In this document: positions 6,606 to 15,269 of the stretch, piece by piece
Numbering within the stretch: position 1 is the first letter of the stretch
How the letters are laid out: each line of letters begins with the position of its first letter
DNA from: Planctomycetota bacterium
GTDB lineage: Bacteria > Planctomycetota > Phycisphaerae > WQYP01
Length of the DNA: 38,844 bases
NCBI GenBank assembly: GCA_021800165.1
Contig: JAJYZF010000035.1
Coordinates: 1-38,844 of the forward strand
Reading direction: 5' to 3'
Made by a program: the position numbers and the translations under genes
The notes under the pieces: generated by a model
What the model was told of the DNA's origin: nothing
Seen by the model: the letters and a program-made list of their open reading frames with translations, nothing else
Databases searched by the model: none

Positions 6606-7595
6606 ATGATCAACACAAGTACCGAACGAAACGGGCCTGGGGCTTTGCCGGCGGCGATGGGAGCGGGGGTGGGGGAAAGGCCGACCGGTTGGCTCAAGCG
6701 GGTGGCGGTGTTTTTGGATCTGATCAAATTTTCGCATTCCATTTTTGCGTTGCCGTTTGCACTTATCGCCACATTTCTGGCGGCCCGTGCCATTGGGCTT
6801 ATGTGGCCGGGCTGGTTGCGTCTGGGCCTGATTGTGGTGTGCATGGTTTTGGCCCGGACATTTGCGATGACATTCAATCGGTTGGTGGATCGGCATATTG
6901 ACGCGCGTAACCCGCGCACGGAAAACAGGCCCAGCGTTCGCGGCGATATTTCCGCGGGGTTTATGCGCATGGTGCTGGTGATGAGTGGGGTTTTGTTTGT
7001 GCTGGCCACGGGTCTTTTTGATGAACTGCTGGGCAATGTGTATCCGGTGATTTTGGCGGTGCCGGTGCTGGCGTTTATCGCGTTTTATAGTTTTACCAAG
7101 CGGTTTACGTGGCTGTGCCATTTTTTTATCGGGGCGTCGTTGATGCTGGCACCGGTTAGCGCCTGGGTGGCCATTGTGCCGCCACAGGGAGCGGCCCTGG
7201 GATGGCAAGTGGTATTTTTGGGGTTTGGGGTACTGTTTTGGACGGCGGGTTTTGATATTCTTTATGCCTTGCAAGATCAGGCGGTGGACCGGCGGGAGCG
7301 GCTTTTTTCTATTCCGGCCCGGGCGGGGACAGGCACGGCGTTATGGATTTCCCGGCTGTGTCATCTGGTGACGGTTCTGGCTCTGGCGGCTTTTGGAGCG
7401 GGTATCGGCGGGGGTATGCGGCTGGGCGTGGTGTATTGGATCGGCTGGGCGGCGGTCGTGGCATTGCTGGCTATCGAGCAGTCTTTGGTGAAGGTGGATG
7501 ACATTTCTAAAATTAACCTGGCCTTTATGACAATCAACGGTCTGGTGGGAGTGGTGTTTGGCGTTTTATCCATTGCGGCGATTCTGGGGCGTTGA
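6606..7595 (+). CDS. ubiA: UbiA-family polyprenyltransferase (quinone synthesis, MqnP-like)
   Basis: A 329-residue integral membrane enzyme that transfers a polyprenyl chain to an aromatic quinone precursor. The first Asp-rich motif is FNRLVDRHIDARNPRTENRP (about 88-107) and the second is DILYALQDQAVDRRERLFSIP (about 217-237). Together they bind Mg-diphosphate and are typical of the 4-hydroxybenzoate octaprenyltransferase subfamily that also includes MqnP of the futalosine pathway. Eight or nine hydrophobic segments are visible, as expected. The N-terminal 27 residues are polar and Gly/Pro-rich. It ends the menG run, 73 bp after ubiX. The exact acceptor (6-carboxylated or decarboxylated dihydroxynaphthoate rather than 4-hydroxybenzoate) is inferred from the phylum and neighbours. 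No strong ribosome site is visible before the ATG. Confidence 0.9.
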   Translation: MINTSTERNGPGALPAAMGAGVGERPTGWLKRVAVFLDLIKFSHSIFALPFALIATFLAARAIGLMWPGWLRLGLIVVCMVLARTFAMTFNRLVDRHIDARNPRTENRPSVRGDISAGFMRMVLVMSGVLFVLATGLFDELLGNVYPVILAVPVLAFIAFYSFTKRFTWLCHFFIGASLMLAPVSAWVAIVPPQGAALGWQVVFLGFGVLFWTAGFDILYALQDQAVDRRERLFSIPARAGTGTALWISRLCHLVTVLALAAFGAGIGGGMRLGVVYWIGWAAVVALLAIEQSLVKVDDISKINLAFMTINGLVGVVFGVLSIAAILGR

Positions 7596-8008
7596 CGGGT
7601 GCGGGTATCCCAGGCAGAACCGGCGAGCATCCATGCCGGTGCGATGGGGGCATTTAACTGACGATCAATTGATGGTGGCGGCCCGGGTTTTGGTTAAGGC
7701 CGGATTGGGTGGCACGGGGCGGTAACGGCCGCCTACATGCTGCCGCCAAGAAGATGGCCAACGCGATACTGGGCTGGTGAGAGGGCGGGCTGCGCGGCGG
7801 GAGATGAGCGTGGTGGTGGCCCTGGGGGGAGTGACTGGAAGTGAGGCCGGCACACCTTTTTCGGCAGACACATCTTTATCGGATTCATGATAATGCCTTC
7901 ATGGATCCCTAGCGCTGATAGCCATAATGCGTCTTGTATTCACCAGCCCGGCGTAGGGCTGTGTGGATTTTAGGACAAGGGAAGGCTGCTATAAAAAGGA
8001 GACAAAAC
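7596..8008. other. 413-bp intergenic region between ubiA and the porin gene
   Basis: No gene is supported. A 30-codon frame at 7633-7725 (starting MPVRWGHLTDDQLMVAARV) has no ribosome site and no recognised family. The last 130 bases should hold the porin promoter, but no -35/-10 pair stands out. A short GC stem (AGCCC/GGGCT) lies near 7950-7965 in the likely porin leader. Confidence 0.4.
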
Positions 8009-9565
8009 ATGGCAGACCAAACATCCATCGGCAGCGCCAAAGGGCGCTTGATGTTGGCGTCTTTGGCGGCGCAACTGGCGTTGGCCACGGTAGCGTGGGC
8101 TGGAACGCCGGCACAACCAGTAACGCCGGCCGCGGCCGGGGCAACCACCACGCAAAGCGACACCGTGGCGCAATTGCAGAAGGAAATTGAGTCGCTCAAG
8201 GCGGCGGTCAACACGCTTAAGGCGCATCAGGATTCGGTGTGGATGGCCAAACAGCGGGCCGCGGAAGTGCGGGCGATTGTGGAAAGCACGCTGAAAGCGT
8301 CGAAGAAGGAATCGCAATATTTGGATAATCCGATTCAGGCGGGGTATGATAATGGATTTTTCATCCAGACGGCCAATAAGAATTTCAGCTTTCATTTTAA
8401 CGGATACTTTCAGTACCGCTACGATTTCGGGTCGTACCAGCCGGTGAATCAAGGGGCGTACAGCCATCTGCCGGCGGGCGACCACCTGGATCCCACATCC
8501 GTTCCGGGCGGTGACGCTAATGGCTTTGGTTTCCGGTATGCGCGACTGATTTTTTCCGGTAATGTGTTTAGTCCGCGACTGACCTATTTTATTCAAAGTG
8601 ATTTTGCGGGGGGCAATGGCACGACCAACTCGGGTTATTTTTCCGAGAAGGACTTGTTTGTGGCTTATCGCTTCAAGAAATGGCTGCAGGTCAAGGCGGG
8701 GTCGTTCTTGGTTCCGTTCACGCACGTTGAATATATTTCCTCGGGCCTGGAAATGGTGGACTTTAACTCAGTGGAATGGCCGTTTGACCCGGCTCGGGCC
8801 ATGGGAGCTAGCGTGTACGGGGACATCGTTCCCAACAAGGTGGACTACGAGGTGAACGTGAACAACGGAGCCAACACGCAGGGGAATGGCATTGCATCCA
8901 ACAATGTATCTTTGGATAACCGCCTGGGTTTTGCGACTCGGTGGCAGTTTGGAAGCCGGATTTCCGATTTTGTGATGGAGCCGGATCTGCGTTGGTCCAA
9001 GCACTTTCAATGGATGCTGGGCGTAGCGTTTAACTTTGACAGCCAGACGAAGAGTCCGACCGCTTTTCCGGCCGGGCAGGGAACCGATACGCTGTTGGGG
9101 TTATCTTCGAACGTGACGACTGGTTTTATTCCGAGTTATGCGTTTACCGGCAACGTGTACCGGGCCACGGTGGATTATCAGATGCACTACCGGGGCTTTG
9201 CGTTTAGCCCGGTGCTTTTCTATCAGGACGTGAACGAAAGCCAGGGTGCACCGGCCCCGACGCTGACTAGCTATTATCACAGCAGCAGCGTGCAACAATT
9301 TGCCTATTACCTGCAGGCGGGTTACTTCATTGTGCCGCACAAGTGGGAGGTGGCAGCCAGCTACGGGCAAATGTACACGCTGGGCCAGAATAACCACATG
9401 GATGCCTACGAGGCGGGTGTGAACTACTACATCATCGGTGACAACGTAAAGTTGCAGATGGATGAGATTTATATTCCGCAGGCAGCATTTACCAACCAGT
9501 TTGCGGAAACCTATGCCAACGCGGCCAACTACATCACCGAACTGCAGTTGCAGGTGAAGTTCTAA
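8009..9565 (+). CDS. Outer-membrane porin, OprO/OprP-like, with periplasmic coiled coil
   Basis: A 518-residue precursor. A long signal peptide (about residues 1-32, core LMLASLAAQLALATVAWAG) is followed by a Pro/Ala/Thr stretch. A coiled coil follows (about 48-100, TVAQLQKEIESLKAAVNTLKAHQDSV), and then a beta-barrel of alternating residues beginning near YDNGFFIQTANKNFSFHFNG. The barrel includes FGFRYARLIFSGNVFSPRLTYFIQSDF, the pattern of phosphate-selective porins O/P. The chain ends ITELQLQVKF, with a C-terminal Phe as expected for assembly by the BAM complex. The start is fixed by AAAAGGAG at 7994-8001, seven bases before the ATG; the longer frame from 7934 lacks a ribosome site. It is a single gene closed by a strong terminator. 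The solute is unknown; 'phosphate-selective' is a family name only. Confidence 0.88.
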   Translation: MADQTSIGSAKGRLMLASLAAQLALATVAWAGTPAQPVTPAAAGATTTQSDTVAQLQKEIESLKAAVNTLKAHQDSVWMAKQRAAEVRAIVESTLKASKKESQYLDNPIQAGYDNGFFIQTANKNFSFHFNGYFQYRYDFGSYQPVNQGAYSHLPAGDHLDPTSVPGGDANGFGFRYARLIFSGNVFSPRLTYFIQSDFAGGNGTTNSGYFSEKDLFVAYRFKKWLQVKAGSFLVPFTHVEYISSGLEMVDFNSVEWPFDPARAMGASVYGDIVPNKVDYEVNVNNGANTQGNGIASNNVSLDNRLGFATRWQFGSRISDFVMEPDLRWSKHFQWMLGVAFNFDSQTKSPTAFPAGQGTDTLLGLSSNVTTGFIPSYAFTGNVYRATVDYQMHYRGFAFSPVLFYQDVNESQGAPAPTLTSYYHSSSVQQFAYYLQAGYFIVPHKWEVAASYGQMYTLGQNNHMDAYEAGVNYYIIGDNVKLQMDEIYIPQAAFTNQFAETYANAANYITELQLQVKF

Positions 9566-9620
9566 GACCTTACCGGCCGTGGGCAACTTGGATGGCAAAG
9601 CGCATCCGAAAGACGCCATT

Positions 9621-9655
9621 GGGGCGGACCGTCTGGTCCGCCCCTTTCTTTTTTT
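9621..9655 (+). terminator. Intrinsic terminator after the porin gene
   Basis: GGGGCGGACC (9621-9630) and GGTCCGCCCC (9635-9644) form a perfect 10-bp stem with a GTCT tetraloop, followed at once by TTTCTTTTTTT. It lies 56 bp after the porin stop and separates the porin from the sulfotransferase gene. Confidence 0.95.
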
Positions 9656-9799
9656 GCGATAGAGACGGCCTTGGTACTCAGGTGCCAAGGGCGGTTGGTG
9701 CAACGAAACATCCGCACAGGCGTTTGGGCAAAAGAGGCCTTGAATCCTTGGGGATGACCTTGGGGGTTGGCATGGGCCGCGGAAGGAAGGCATACTGGT

Positions 9800-10792
9800 A
9801 TGATGGGGAAGAATCGGACGGTGGTGATGGTGCTAGGTACCCCGCGCAGCGGTACCAGTGCATTAACTCGAATGTTGCCGGTGTTTGGAATTCGGCTTGG
9901 GGATGACCTGGTAAGCCCCAATTTGAACAATCCGGTTGGATTTTGGGAAGATGTGGCCATTCAGCGCATCAACGCGCGGTTGTTGGAACTGGCTGGGCGG
10001 CATTTGGGATGGCCGGTGTTTCGGCGGGAACGGGTGGAACCCAGTGTAGAATACGCGGGGCTGCTGCAGGAGGCCAGGCGGCTGCTACGGGAGAAACTTG
10101 GGAATGACGAGGTGTGGGCATTTAAGGACCCACGGGCCAACCGGCTGCTGTTTTTCTGGCAACGGGTGTTTGCGGATTTGAATTGTCAGGATCGCTATAT
10201 CCTGGCACTGCGCAACCCCGCAAGTGTGGCCCGGTCGCTGGTGGTTTCATCAGGCTTGAAGCCCGCCACGGGCCTGGCCTTGTGGCTGGAATGCACGGTG
10301 CAGGCGGTGCAGGACACGCTGGGCAAGCCATTGGTGGTGGTGGCGTACGAGCGGTTGTTGGCGGACACCCATCGGGAAATACTTCGGGTGGCGCAGGAAC
10401 TGGGTATGGAGGAGCGGCTGGAGGAGGAGGAGATGGTTTATTACGAGGGACAATTCATTGATGGTACGCTGCAGCATGTGGATTTTTCGCGCGAAGAGCT
10501 GGTGCGGGTAGCCAAGGACTTGCCCCTGGCGGTGGACGTGTACGATTGGCTTTGCCAACGGGCTGCGGATGAAATCGGGGAGGAGGAGTTCAGACGGGGA
10601 TGGGATTGTTTGTATGTGCGGTACAGGGTGGAATACCCGGCTTTTGTTGCGGCCAATCCATGGCTGGGGGAGCGGCGCGGAATATCGGTGGCGGATATGC
10701 ACCGGATATATTTACGAATTTCATATCATGGATCGGCGGAAATATGGCGATTGGCCAGGCGGGTTGTGGACAAGGTATTGCTGGAGGTTTGA
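9800..10792 (+). CDS. Sulfotransferase-family protein
   Basis: A 330-residue cytosolic protein of the PAPS-dependent sulfotransferase superfamily. The N-terminal VVMVLGTPRSGTSALTRML is the 5'-phosphosulfate binding loop. A conserved-looking FKDPRANRLLFFW follows at about residue 110, and RYILALRNPASVARSLV gives the 3'-phosphate binding Arg/Ser pair. The C-terminal half is poorly recognisable. Such proteins sulfate carbohydrates or small molecules; some bacterial members instead act in envelope polymer modification. The acceptor is unknown. The ATG at 9800 follows GGAAGGAAGG; the frame upstream to 9767 has no ribosome site. It is isolated from the porin by the terminator and stands 157 bp before the next gene. 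Coding-strand DNA is strongly G-rich. Confidence 0.8.
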   Translation: MMGKNRTVVMVLGTPRSGTSALTRMLPVFGIRLGDDLVSPNLNNPVGFWEDVAIQRINARLLELAGRHLGWPVFRRERVEPSVEYAGLLQEARRLLREKLGNDEVWAFKDPRANRLLFFWQRVFADLNCQDRYILALRNPASVARSLVVSSGLKPATGLALWLECTVQAVQDTLGKPLVVVAYERLLADTHREILRVAQELGMEERLEEEEMVYYEGQFIDGTLQHVDFSREELVRVAKDLPLAVDVYDWLCQRAADEIGEEEFRRGWDCLYVRYRVEYPAFVAANPWLGERRGISVADMHRIYLRISYHGSAEIWRLARRVVDKVLLEV

Positions 10793-10949
10793 AATGGGGC
10801 GGGCAGCGCGGAAATGGAGTTGTTTTTACGGCCAGAGGTTGGCGGGTTGGGGAGCGTAGCGTGGCAAAGCCTGCAACTCCGATGGGACTTGGGCGTTTGA
10901 GCCGATAAGAGGGGATGGATAGATCGGGCGGCCTTGCGGAGATTATGGT

Positions 10950-11936
10950 ATGTCTGAGAACGCAGTCGTGGGGCGCAAGGGCCACTTGCTCATGCTGATA
11001 TTGGTGGGATGGTTGGCTATTGGCACTTTCTGGGCCGCCGGGGTGGTGGAGGCTTCGCCGACATGGAACCGTTTGACCGATCTGCTGGGCGAGCACCATT
11101 ATCATCAGGCGCTTAGCCAAGCCACGGCGTTGCTGAATTTGAGCCATAGGGGACGTGTTAGTAAGGGGGTGAGCCGGTATGATCTGCTGGAGGTAAAGGG
11201 CGAAGCGCTGCTGGGGCTGAAACTTTTTGACTCGGCCGTCGATACGTACCGGTCGATGGCGACGCTTGCACCGACCATTCGCGAGGCGCGAATAGCCAGG
11301 GCGACGGCGGATTTGATATCCAGAAGCGTGGCGGGCTATTATGCGCCGCAACATCGCACCGAGAATGGATTAGGGCCGGTGCGTATCGATATTGTGCCCA
11401 GGTCATCGCGGCAGGAGGCGATTCGGGCCTTTTACCATGACCAATGGGTCCGCCTTAAACCGCGGATCACCGCCGCGTTACAACGTTCAGAGTTAGGGCC
11501 GCTGTTACGGCTTTTTGTGCCGCTGCGCCGGGCGGTGGATGCGGAGACCGCAGCCAAACCAAAGACGACACATGCGACGGATGATTCTCTTCAGGTGTCT
11601 GACCCGGCGGAGGCGGCGGTGGACAGCAGTACAGATCGAATCGTGGTATTGACCACCAGGGGACTTCGGCGGATGGAGGGACGAATTAAGGCGATTGTAA
11701 CATCCTCGAATACGCTGATTTTTTTCCGGCGGCGGACTGCACCGCGCGGGGTTACGCAGCCACAGGTTAATGAATTGCAAAATATGATTCAGACTTGCCG
11801 TGATATTTTGGCTATGATTGCGCACTTTAAGCAGGTCTTTCCGGACTTTCCGAAGGATTGCTCGGCCCTGCGACACTTGAAGAGCAGGACTTTGCATGTT
11901 GAACATCTGGCACAAAATACCTTGCCTGCGGGCTGA
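10950..11936 (+). CDS. Exported or membrane-anchored TPR-like protein of unknown function
   Basis: 328 residues. An N-terminal hydrophobic segment at about 12-36 (HLLMLILVGWLAIGTFWAAGVV, then EAS) is a signal peptide or single anchor. The following 60-70 residues (LTDLLGEHHYHQALSQATALL and then YDLLEVKGEALLGLKLFDSAVDTYRSMATL) look like two tetratricopeptide-type helical hairpins. The rest is basic and helical with no recognised domain and no catalytic motif. The start has GGAG eight bases upstream. It could be a scaffold or assembly protein in the periplasm. It stands 284 bp before the efflux operon on the same strand, so a shared role is possible but not shown. Family not recognised. Confidence 0.7.
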   Translation: MSENAVVGRKGHLLMLILVGWLAIGTFWAAGVVEASPTWNRLTDLLGEHHYHQALSQATALLNLSHRGRVSKGVSRYDLLEVKGEALLGLKLFDSAVDTYRSMATLAPTIREARIARATADLISRSVAGYYAPQHRTENGLGPVRIDIVPRSSRQEAIRAFYHDQWVRLKPRITAALQRSELGPLLRLFVPLRRAVDAETAAKPKTTHATDDSLQVSDPAEAAVDSSTDRIVVLTTRGLRRMEGRIKAIVTSSNTLIFFRRRTAPRGVTQPQVNELQNMIQTCRDILAMIAHFKQVFPDFPKDCSALRHLKSRTLHVEHLAQNTLPAG

Positions 11937-12126
11937 TGACGCGACTACGCCTGGGGTCTTTTCCCGGAGAATAAGCGTTTGGCCTAAAAATTGCTCATCT
12001 GGTCGTTTGGCCATGAGGATGTAGCGGCCAGGCAGCAGGGCGGAAGGTTGTCGGAGCGGGGACATCGGCCTTGGGATGGCCGAATACCGGATTTTTGGGT
12101 TGCGGTAGGTGCAGTAATCATGGGTT

Positions 12127-12154
12127 TTGTGCCTAACAGGCAGCATGATATAAT
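12127..12154 (+). promoter_or_regulatory. Possible promoter of the RND efflux operon
   Basis: TTGTGC at 12127-12132 and a perfect TATAAT at 12149-12154 are separated by 16 bases. They lie about 70 bases before the GTG start of the membrane fusion gene. The preceding intergenic DNA (11937-12126) holds no gene; it contains a small TCGGCC/GGCCGA stem at about 12064-12082, a weak candidate for terminating the upstream gene. Confidence 0.4.
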
Positions 12155-12220
12155 AGGTCAATGATGAGGACTAAAAGGTGATCCCATCATCGCGTGGTGT
12201 GCCAATAGCCGGGAGTTTTT

Positions 12221-13642
12221 GTGCTGGGGTTTATAGACAGACGGGCGTTAAGAGTGATTGTCTGGACCATCGTCGGAGCCATGGTGTTGGCGGCGGCGAT
12301 TGAATTCATTCATCTCAAGAAAAAGACAATTATCACGGCGGTCACACCTTTATCCATGAACGGACCGAGCCGGGTACCAAGGGTGATGGTTGAAAAGGTT
12401 AAATCCGGCCCCATTGCCCGAGTGCTGGACATTCCAGGTTCCTTGCGGCCATTTTATGAATCCAATCTTTACGCCAAGGCCTCCGGTTATATCTCCAGTG
12501 TGCTGGTGGATATTGGAGACCATGTGAAGGCCGGACAACTGCTGGCGGTCATTGCGGAGCCGGAACTAAAACGAGAATATGCGGAAAAGCAGGCGTCGCT
12601 GGCTGCGGCGCAGGCGGCAGTGCAGCAGGCGGCATCGCAGTTGGACCAGTATCAAAGGAGTCTGGGTATTGCGCAGGGCAACCTGACCAGTGCCCAGGCC
12701 GCTTTAACCCTGCAACAGGCCATTTATGCCAGTTCCAAGCAGCTTTTTAAGGGGGACGCCATCAGCCAACAGGCCTTTGAGCAGGCCACCAGTCAACTTA
12801 CCGTGGCCCAGGCGGGGGTGGATGTGGCCCGGGCGAAGATAGCGGCGGCCGAAGCGCAAATTCAAAGCGGGCAATCGGCTTTAACCCTCTCTCGTGCCAA
12901 TGTGATGGTGGCCCGCGCCAAAATGGAAAAGATTCAGGCTCTTCTGGCTTACGATCAAATTATTGCTCCGTTTGACGGCGTGATAACCGTGCGGGGCATT
13001 GATCCCGGAGATTTTGTGCAATCCGCAGCGCGGGCCAAATCGCTTAAGCCACTGTTCCAAATTGTCAGTCAAACTAAAATTCGGGTATTTGTTGATGTGC
13101 CGGAGCAGGATGTGCGTTTTGTGCATGTCGGCACGCCGGCGGAGGTAACACCGTTCGGCTATGACGACGTTCACCTCAAGGGGACGATCACCCGTACCGC
13201 CGATGCCCTGGACGTGGCCACGCGCACGTTACGGTGCGAAATAGACCTGGATAACCCGCAAAATGAGCTGCGCGGCGGCATGTATGCGGAGGTGAAATTG
13301 TATGAGCAGCGAGCTGCGGGCATTCTTGTGCCGGTGTCGGCGTTGATCGCCCGGGGTGGACATTATTTTGTCATGCTGGTGCGGCATGACCATGCAGTGG
13401 AAGTTCGCGTAAAAACCGGGCTTTCGACCAGCCTGATGGTACAGATAATCTCCGGATTAAGAGCCGGCGATGAGCTGATCACGCGTGGGCAAGACTATGT
13501 GCGAGATGGCGCAAGAGTCGTGCCGATTGCTAAATTGATCGGCGCTGTGGTCATCAGAAGGAACCATGCCGGGCACCGGCTGGCAGCGGATGAGGCTCGG
13601 TCTGAGCTACTAAAAACAAAAGCGGAAATGGCGGAATCATGA
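12221..13642 (+). CDS. RND efflux periplasmic adaptor (membrane fusion protein)
   Basis: 473 residues, HlyD/AcrA family. A single membrane span near the N-terminus (about 9-30, ALRVIVWTIVGAMVLAAAIEF) anchors it. Next comes the first lipoyl half (ASGYISSVLVDIGDHVKAGQLLAVIAEPEL), then a long Ala/Gln-rich coiled-coil hairpin (about 115-245). The second lipoyl half (YDQIIAPFDGVITVRGIDPGDFV) and beta-barrel domain (IRVFVDVPEQDVRFVHVGTPAEV) follow, then a membrane-proximal domain. It links the inner-membrane pump to the outer-membrane channel. The start is GTG preceded by GGGAG. It overlaps the next gene by four bases (ATGA), so the two are translationally coupled. Substrate unknown. Confidence 0.9.
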   Translation: MLGFIDRRALRVIVWTIVGAMVLAAAIEFIHLKKKTIITAVTPLSMNGPSRVPRVMVEKVKSGPIARVLDIPGSLRPFYESNLYAKASGYISSVLVDIGDHVKAGQLLAVIAEPELKREYAEKQASLAAAQAAVQQAASQLDQYQRSLGIAQGNLTSAQAALTLQQAIYASSKQLFKGDAISQQAFEQATSQLTVAQAGVDVARAKIAAAEAQIQSGQSALTLSRANVMVARAKMEKIQALLAYDQIIAPFDGVITVRGIDPGDFVQSAARAKSLKPLFQIVSQTKIRVFVDVPEQDVRFVHVGTPAEVTPFGYDDVHLKGTITRTADALDVATRTLRCEIDLDNPQNELRGGMYAEVKLYEQRAAGILVPVSALIARGGHYFVMLVRHDHAVEVRVKTGLSTSLMVQIISGLRAGDELITRGQDYVRDGARVVPIAKLIGAVVIRRNHAGHRLAADEARSELLKTKAEMAES

Positions 13643-15165
13643 AGGCATTTTTGGCGAGGGTATCGCTGGGGCTAAGCGTATTGCTGATCGCGGCGTGTTC
13701 CCCTAATTTTCATGTTACCAGCGACCATGCCGATGTTTCGCTGCTGCCAAAGGCGGCGGCGCAGTCGCCGACTTTTCATATTGACCGTACGAAGGTACCG
13801 GCAATGTATCGGGAACTGCTGGCGATCAACCTGGCGGCGGTGGTGAGGGTGGCCCAGGCGAAGAACCTGGATATTCAGGTCGCCCGGCAACGGGTGCGGC
13901 GGGCCCGTGGAGCGTTGGCATCAAGTGTGGGGGCAGCGTTTCCGGTCTTGGCGCCGACGGCTATTTTTGATTATCACAGCGGGGTGGCCCGGTCCACACC
14001 GGGCAACATCGTAACAGCGGATTTTCGCTCGCTCACGCCCTTGGCGGCGGTGCAATGGGTGGTGAATCCGGGACGTGTGATCTACAACATCATTGCGGCG
14101 AAAAAGAGGCTCAATGCTTCGCAGGCCCGGAGTGCGGCGGTGGTGCAGCGAACGATGGCCACCGCGGCGGTGGAGTATTATCAACTGGTACAATCGCAGG
14201 CGGACGTGGTGGCGGCCCACGATGCTGCGGCGGAAGCAGAAGAACTGCTGCGTTTTGCCAAGCTGCGGCTTAAGGCCGGGACGGCGATTCCGGCGGATGT
14301 CGCCAGCGCGGAGGCCGAAGTGGCGAGTCGACAGCAGGATATTCTTTTGGCGCTGAATCGGCTGTACCATAATTCCACCAGACTGGCGCAAAGCCTGAAT
14401 CTGGATCCCACCGTCACACTGGTACCAAGTGTGCATGCGCTGCGGGCAAATCGACTGGTACGTGGATCGATTTCCATCGGTGCGTTGATTGCTCTGGCCG
14501 TAAAATACCGGCCCGATCTGCAGCAGGTCCGGGAATTAGTCAAGGCCGTCAGGGCGGATGGCGGTGCTGTCGCATGGGGAGACTTAGGGCCTAGTTTGAC
14601 TACAGGGTATGCGGTGGGTGGCATTGCTGGCCGCTACTACAATGTGCCGGCCAAAGGACCGGCGGTGAGTTCCAACTACAGCATGCATGGGTTCCAGAAT
14701 TTTCAGGCGGGTGGAGGCTGGCAGCTTGGGCTGAGCACCTTCGGTGATATTCTAACCGCCAAGGCCAATGACCGGATCGCCGCGATCCGGGCCAACAAGC
14801 GTTTAGCGGAGGTGGAGGCGCAGGTGGTGCGGGCGATGCAGGACAGCCGGACGAATTCCCGGCTGATTCCGATTGCCGCTGATCAGGTGCGTTCTGCGCA
14901 ATATGCGCTCAACATTATCAAGGTCAATTACAAGGCGGGCACAGTGACCTCTTTGGAAGTGCTGGTAGCGGAAAGTCAGATTGCGCAGGCCAAGCGTGAC
15001 TACGCCCGGGCGATTGCCCACTTTAACCAATCGCAGATCGACATTGTGCGGGCGGTGGGTCTGGTCAGCGCCAAATCTATTTTGGGATCGGTGGTATTGC
15101 CGGTGATGCGGGCATCACCAGCGGCAACGCAGCCGGCGACCGGGCCGCCAGCGCAGGGTGGTTAA
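13639..15165 (+). CDS. Outer-membrane efflux factor (TolC/NodT family lipoprotein)
   Basis: 508 residues. The signal sequence ends in the lipobox LIAAC (Cys20), so the mature protein is a lipoprotein. Two outer-membrane efflux repeats follow. Long amphipathic helices (for example LDIQVARQRVRRARGALASS and YYQLVQSQADVVAAHDAAAEAEELLRFAKLRLKAGTAIPADV in the first half, with YALNIIKVNYKAGTVTSLEVLVAESQIAQAKRDYARA in the second) form the periplasmic tunnel. The GT(A)/(V)T-L/P-E-V motif KAGTVTSLEVL is typical. It trimerises to give the exit duct of the tripartite pump. The start codon overlaps the stop of the adaptor gene. The protein ends in an Ala/Pro/Thr-rich tail. Confidence 0.9.
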   Translation: MKAFLARVSLGLSVLLIAACSPNFHVTSDHADVSLLPKAAAQSPTFHIDRTKVPAMYRELLAINLAAVVRVAQAKNLDIQVARQRVRRARGALASSVGAAFPVLAPTAIFDYHSGVARSTPGNIVTADFRSLTPLAAVQWVVNPGRVIYNIIAAKKRLNASQARSAAVVQRTMATAAVEYYQLVQSQADVVAAHDAAAEAEELLRFAKLRLKAGTAIPADVASAEAEVASRQQDILLALNRLYHNSTRLAQSLNLDPTVTLVPSVHALRANRLVRGSISIGALIALAVKYRPDLQQVRELVKAVRADGGAVAWGDLGPSLTTGYAVGGIAGRYYNVPAKGPAVSSNYSMHGFQNFQAGGGWQLGLSTFGDILTAKANDRIAAIRANKRLAEVEAQVVRAMQDSRTNSRLIPIAADQVRSAQYALNIIKVNYKAGTVTSLEVLVAESQIAQAKRDYARAIAHFNQSQIDIVRAVGLVSAKSILGSVVLPVMRASPAATQPATGPPAQGG

Positions 15166-15214
15166 AGGGAGCGCGCCAGGCGGAATATCCACCATGAGTT
15201 CCGGCGGCCAGGTT

Positions 15215-15239
15215 GGCCCGGAAAAGGCCCATCCGGGCC
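15215..15239 (+). repeat. Hairpin between the outer-membrane factor and permease genes
   Basis: GGCCCGGA (15215-15222) and TCCGGGCC (15232-15239) form a perfect 8-bp stem with a 9-nt loop in the 104-bp gap, 17 bases before the permease ribosome site. No T-run follows. It may set relative expression or protect the mRNA from degradation. Confidence 0.5.
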
Positions 15240-15269
15240 GGGTTGGTGGCCCAACAAGGTGTAATATTT

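Noticed and set aside
6255..7274. A 339-codon minus-strand frame opposite ubiX/ubiA
   Set aside because: Its composition (Gln, His, Pro, Arg) is that of an antisense shadow of membrane-protein codons; the plus strand carries clear UbiX and UbiA motifs.
7633..7725. A 30-codon frame between ubiA and the porin
   Set aside because: No ribosome site, no recognised family, and too short to judge coding character.
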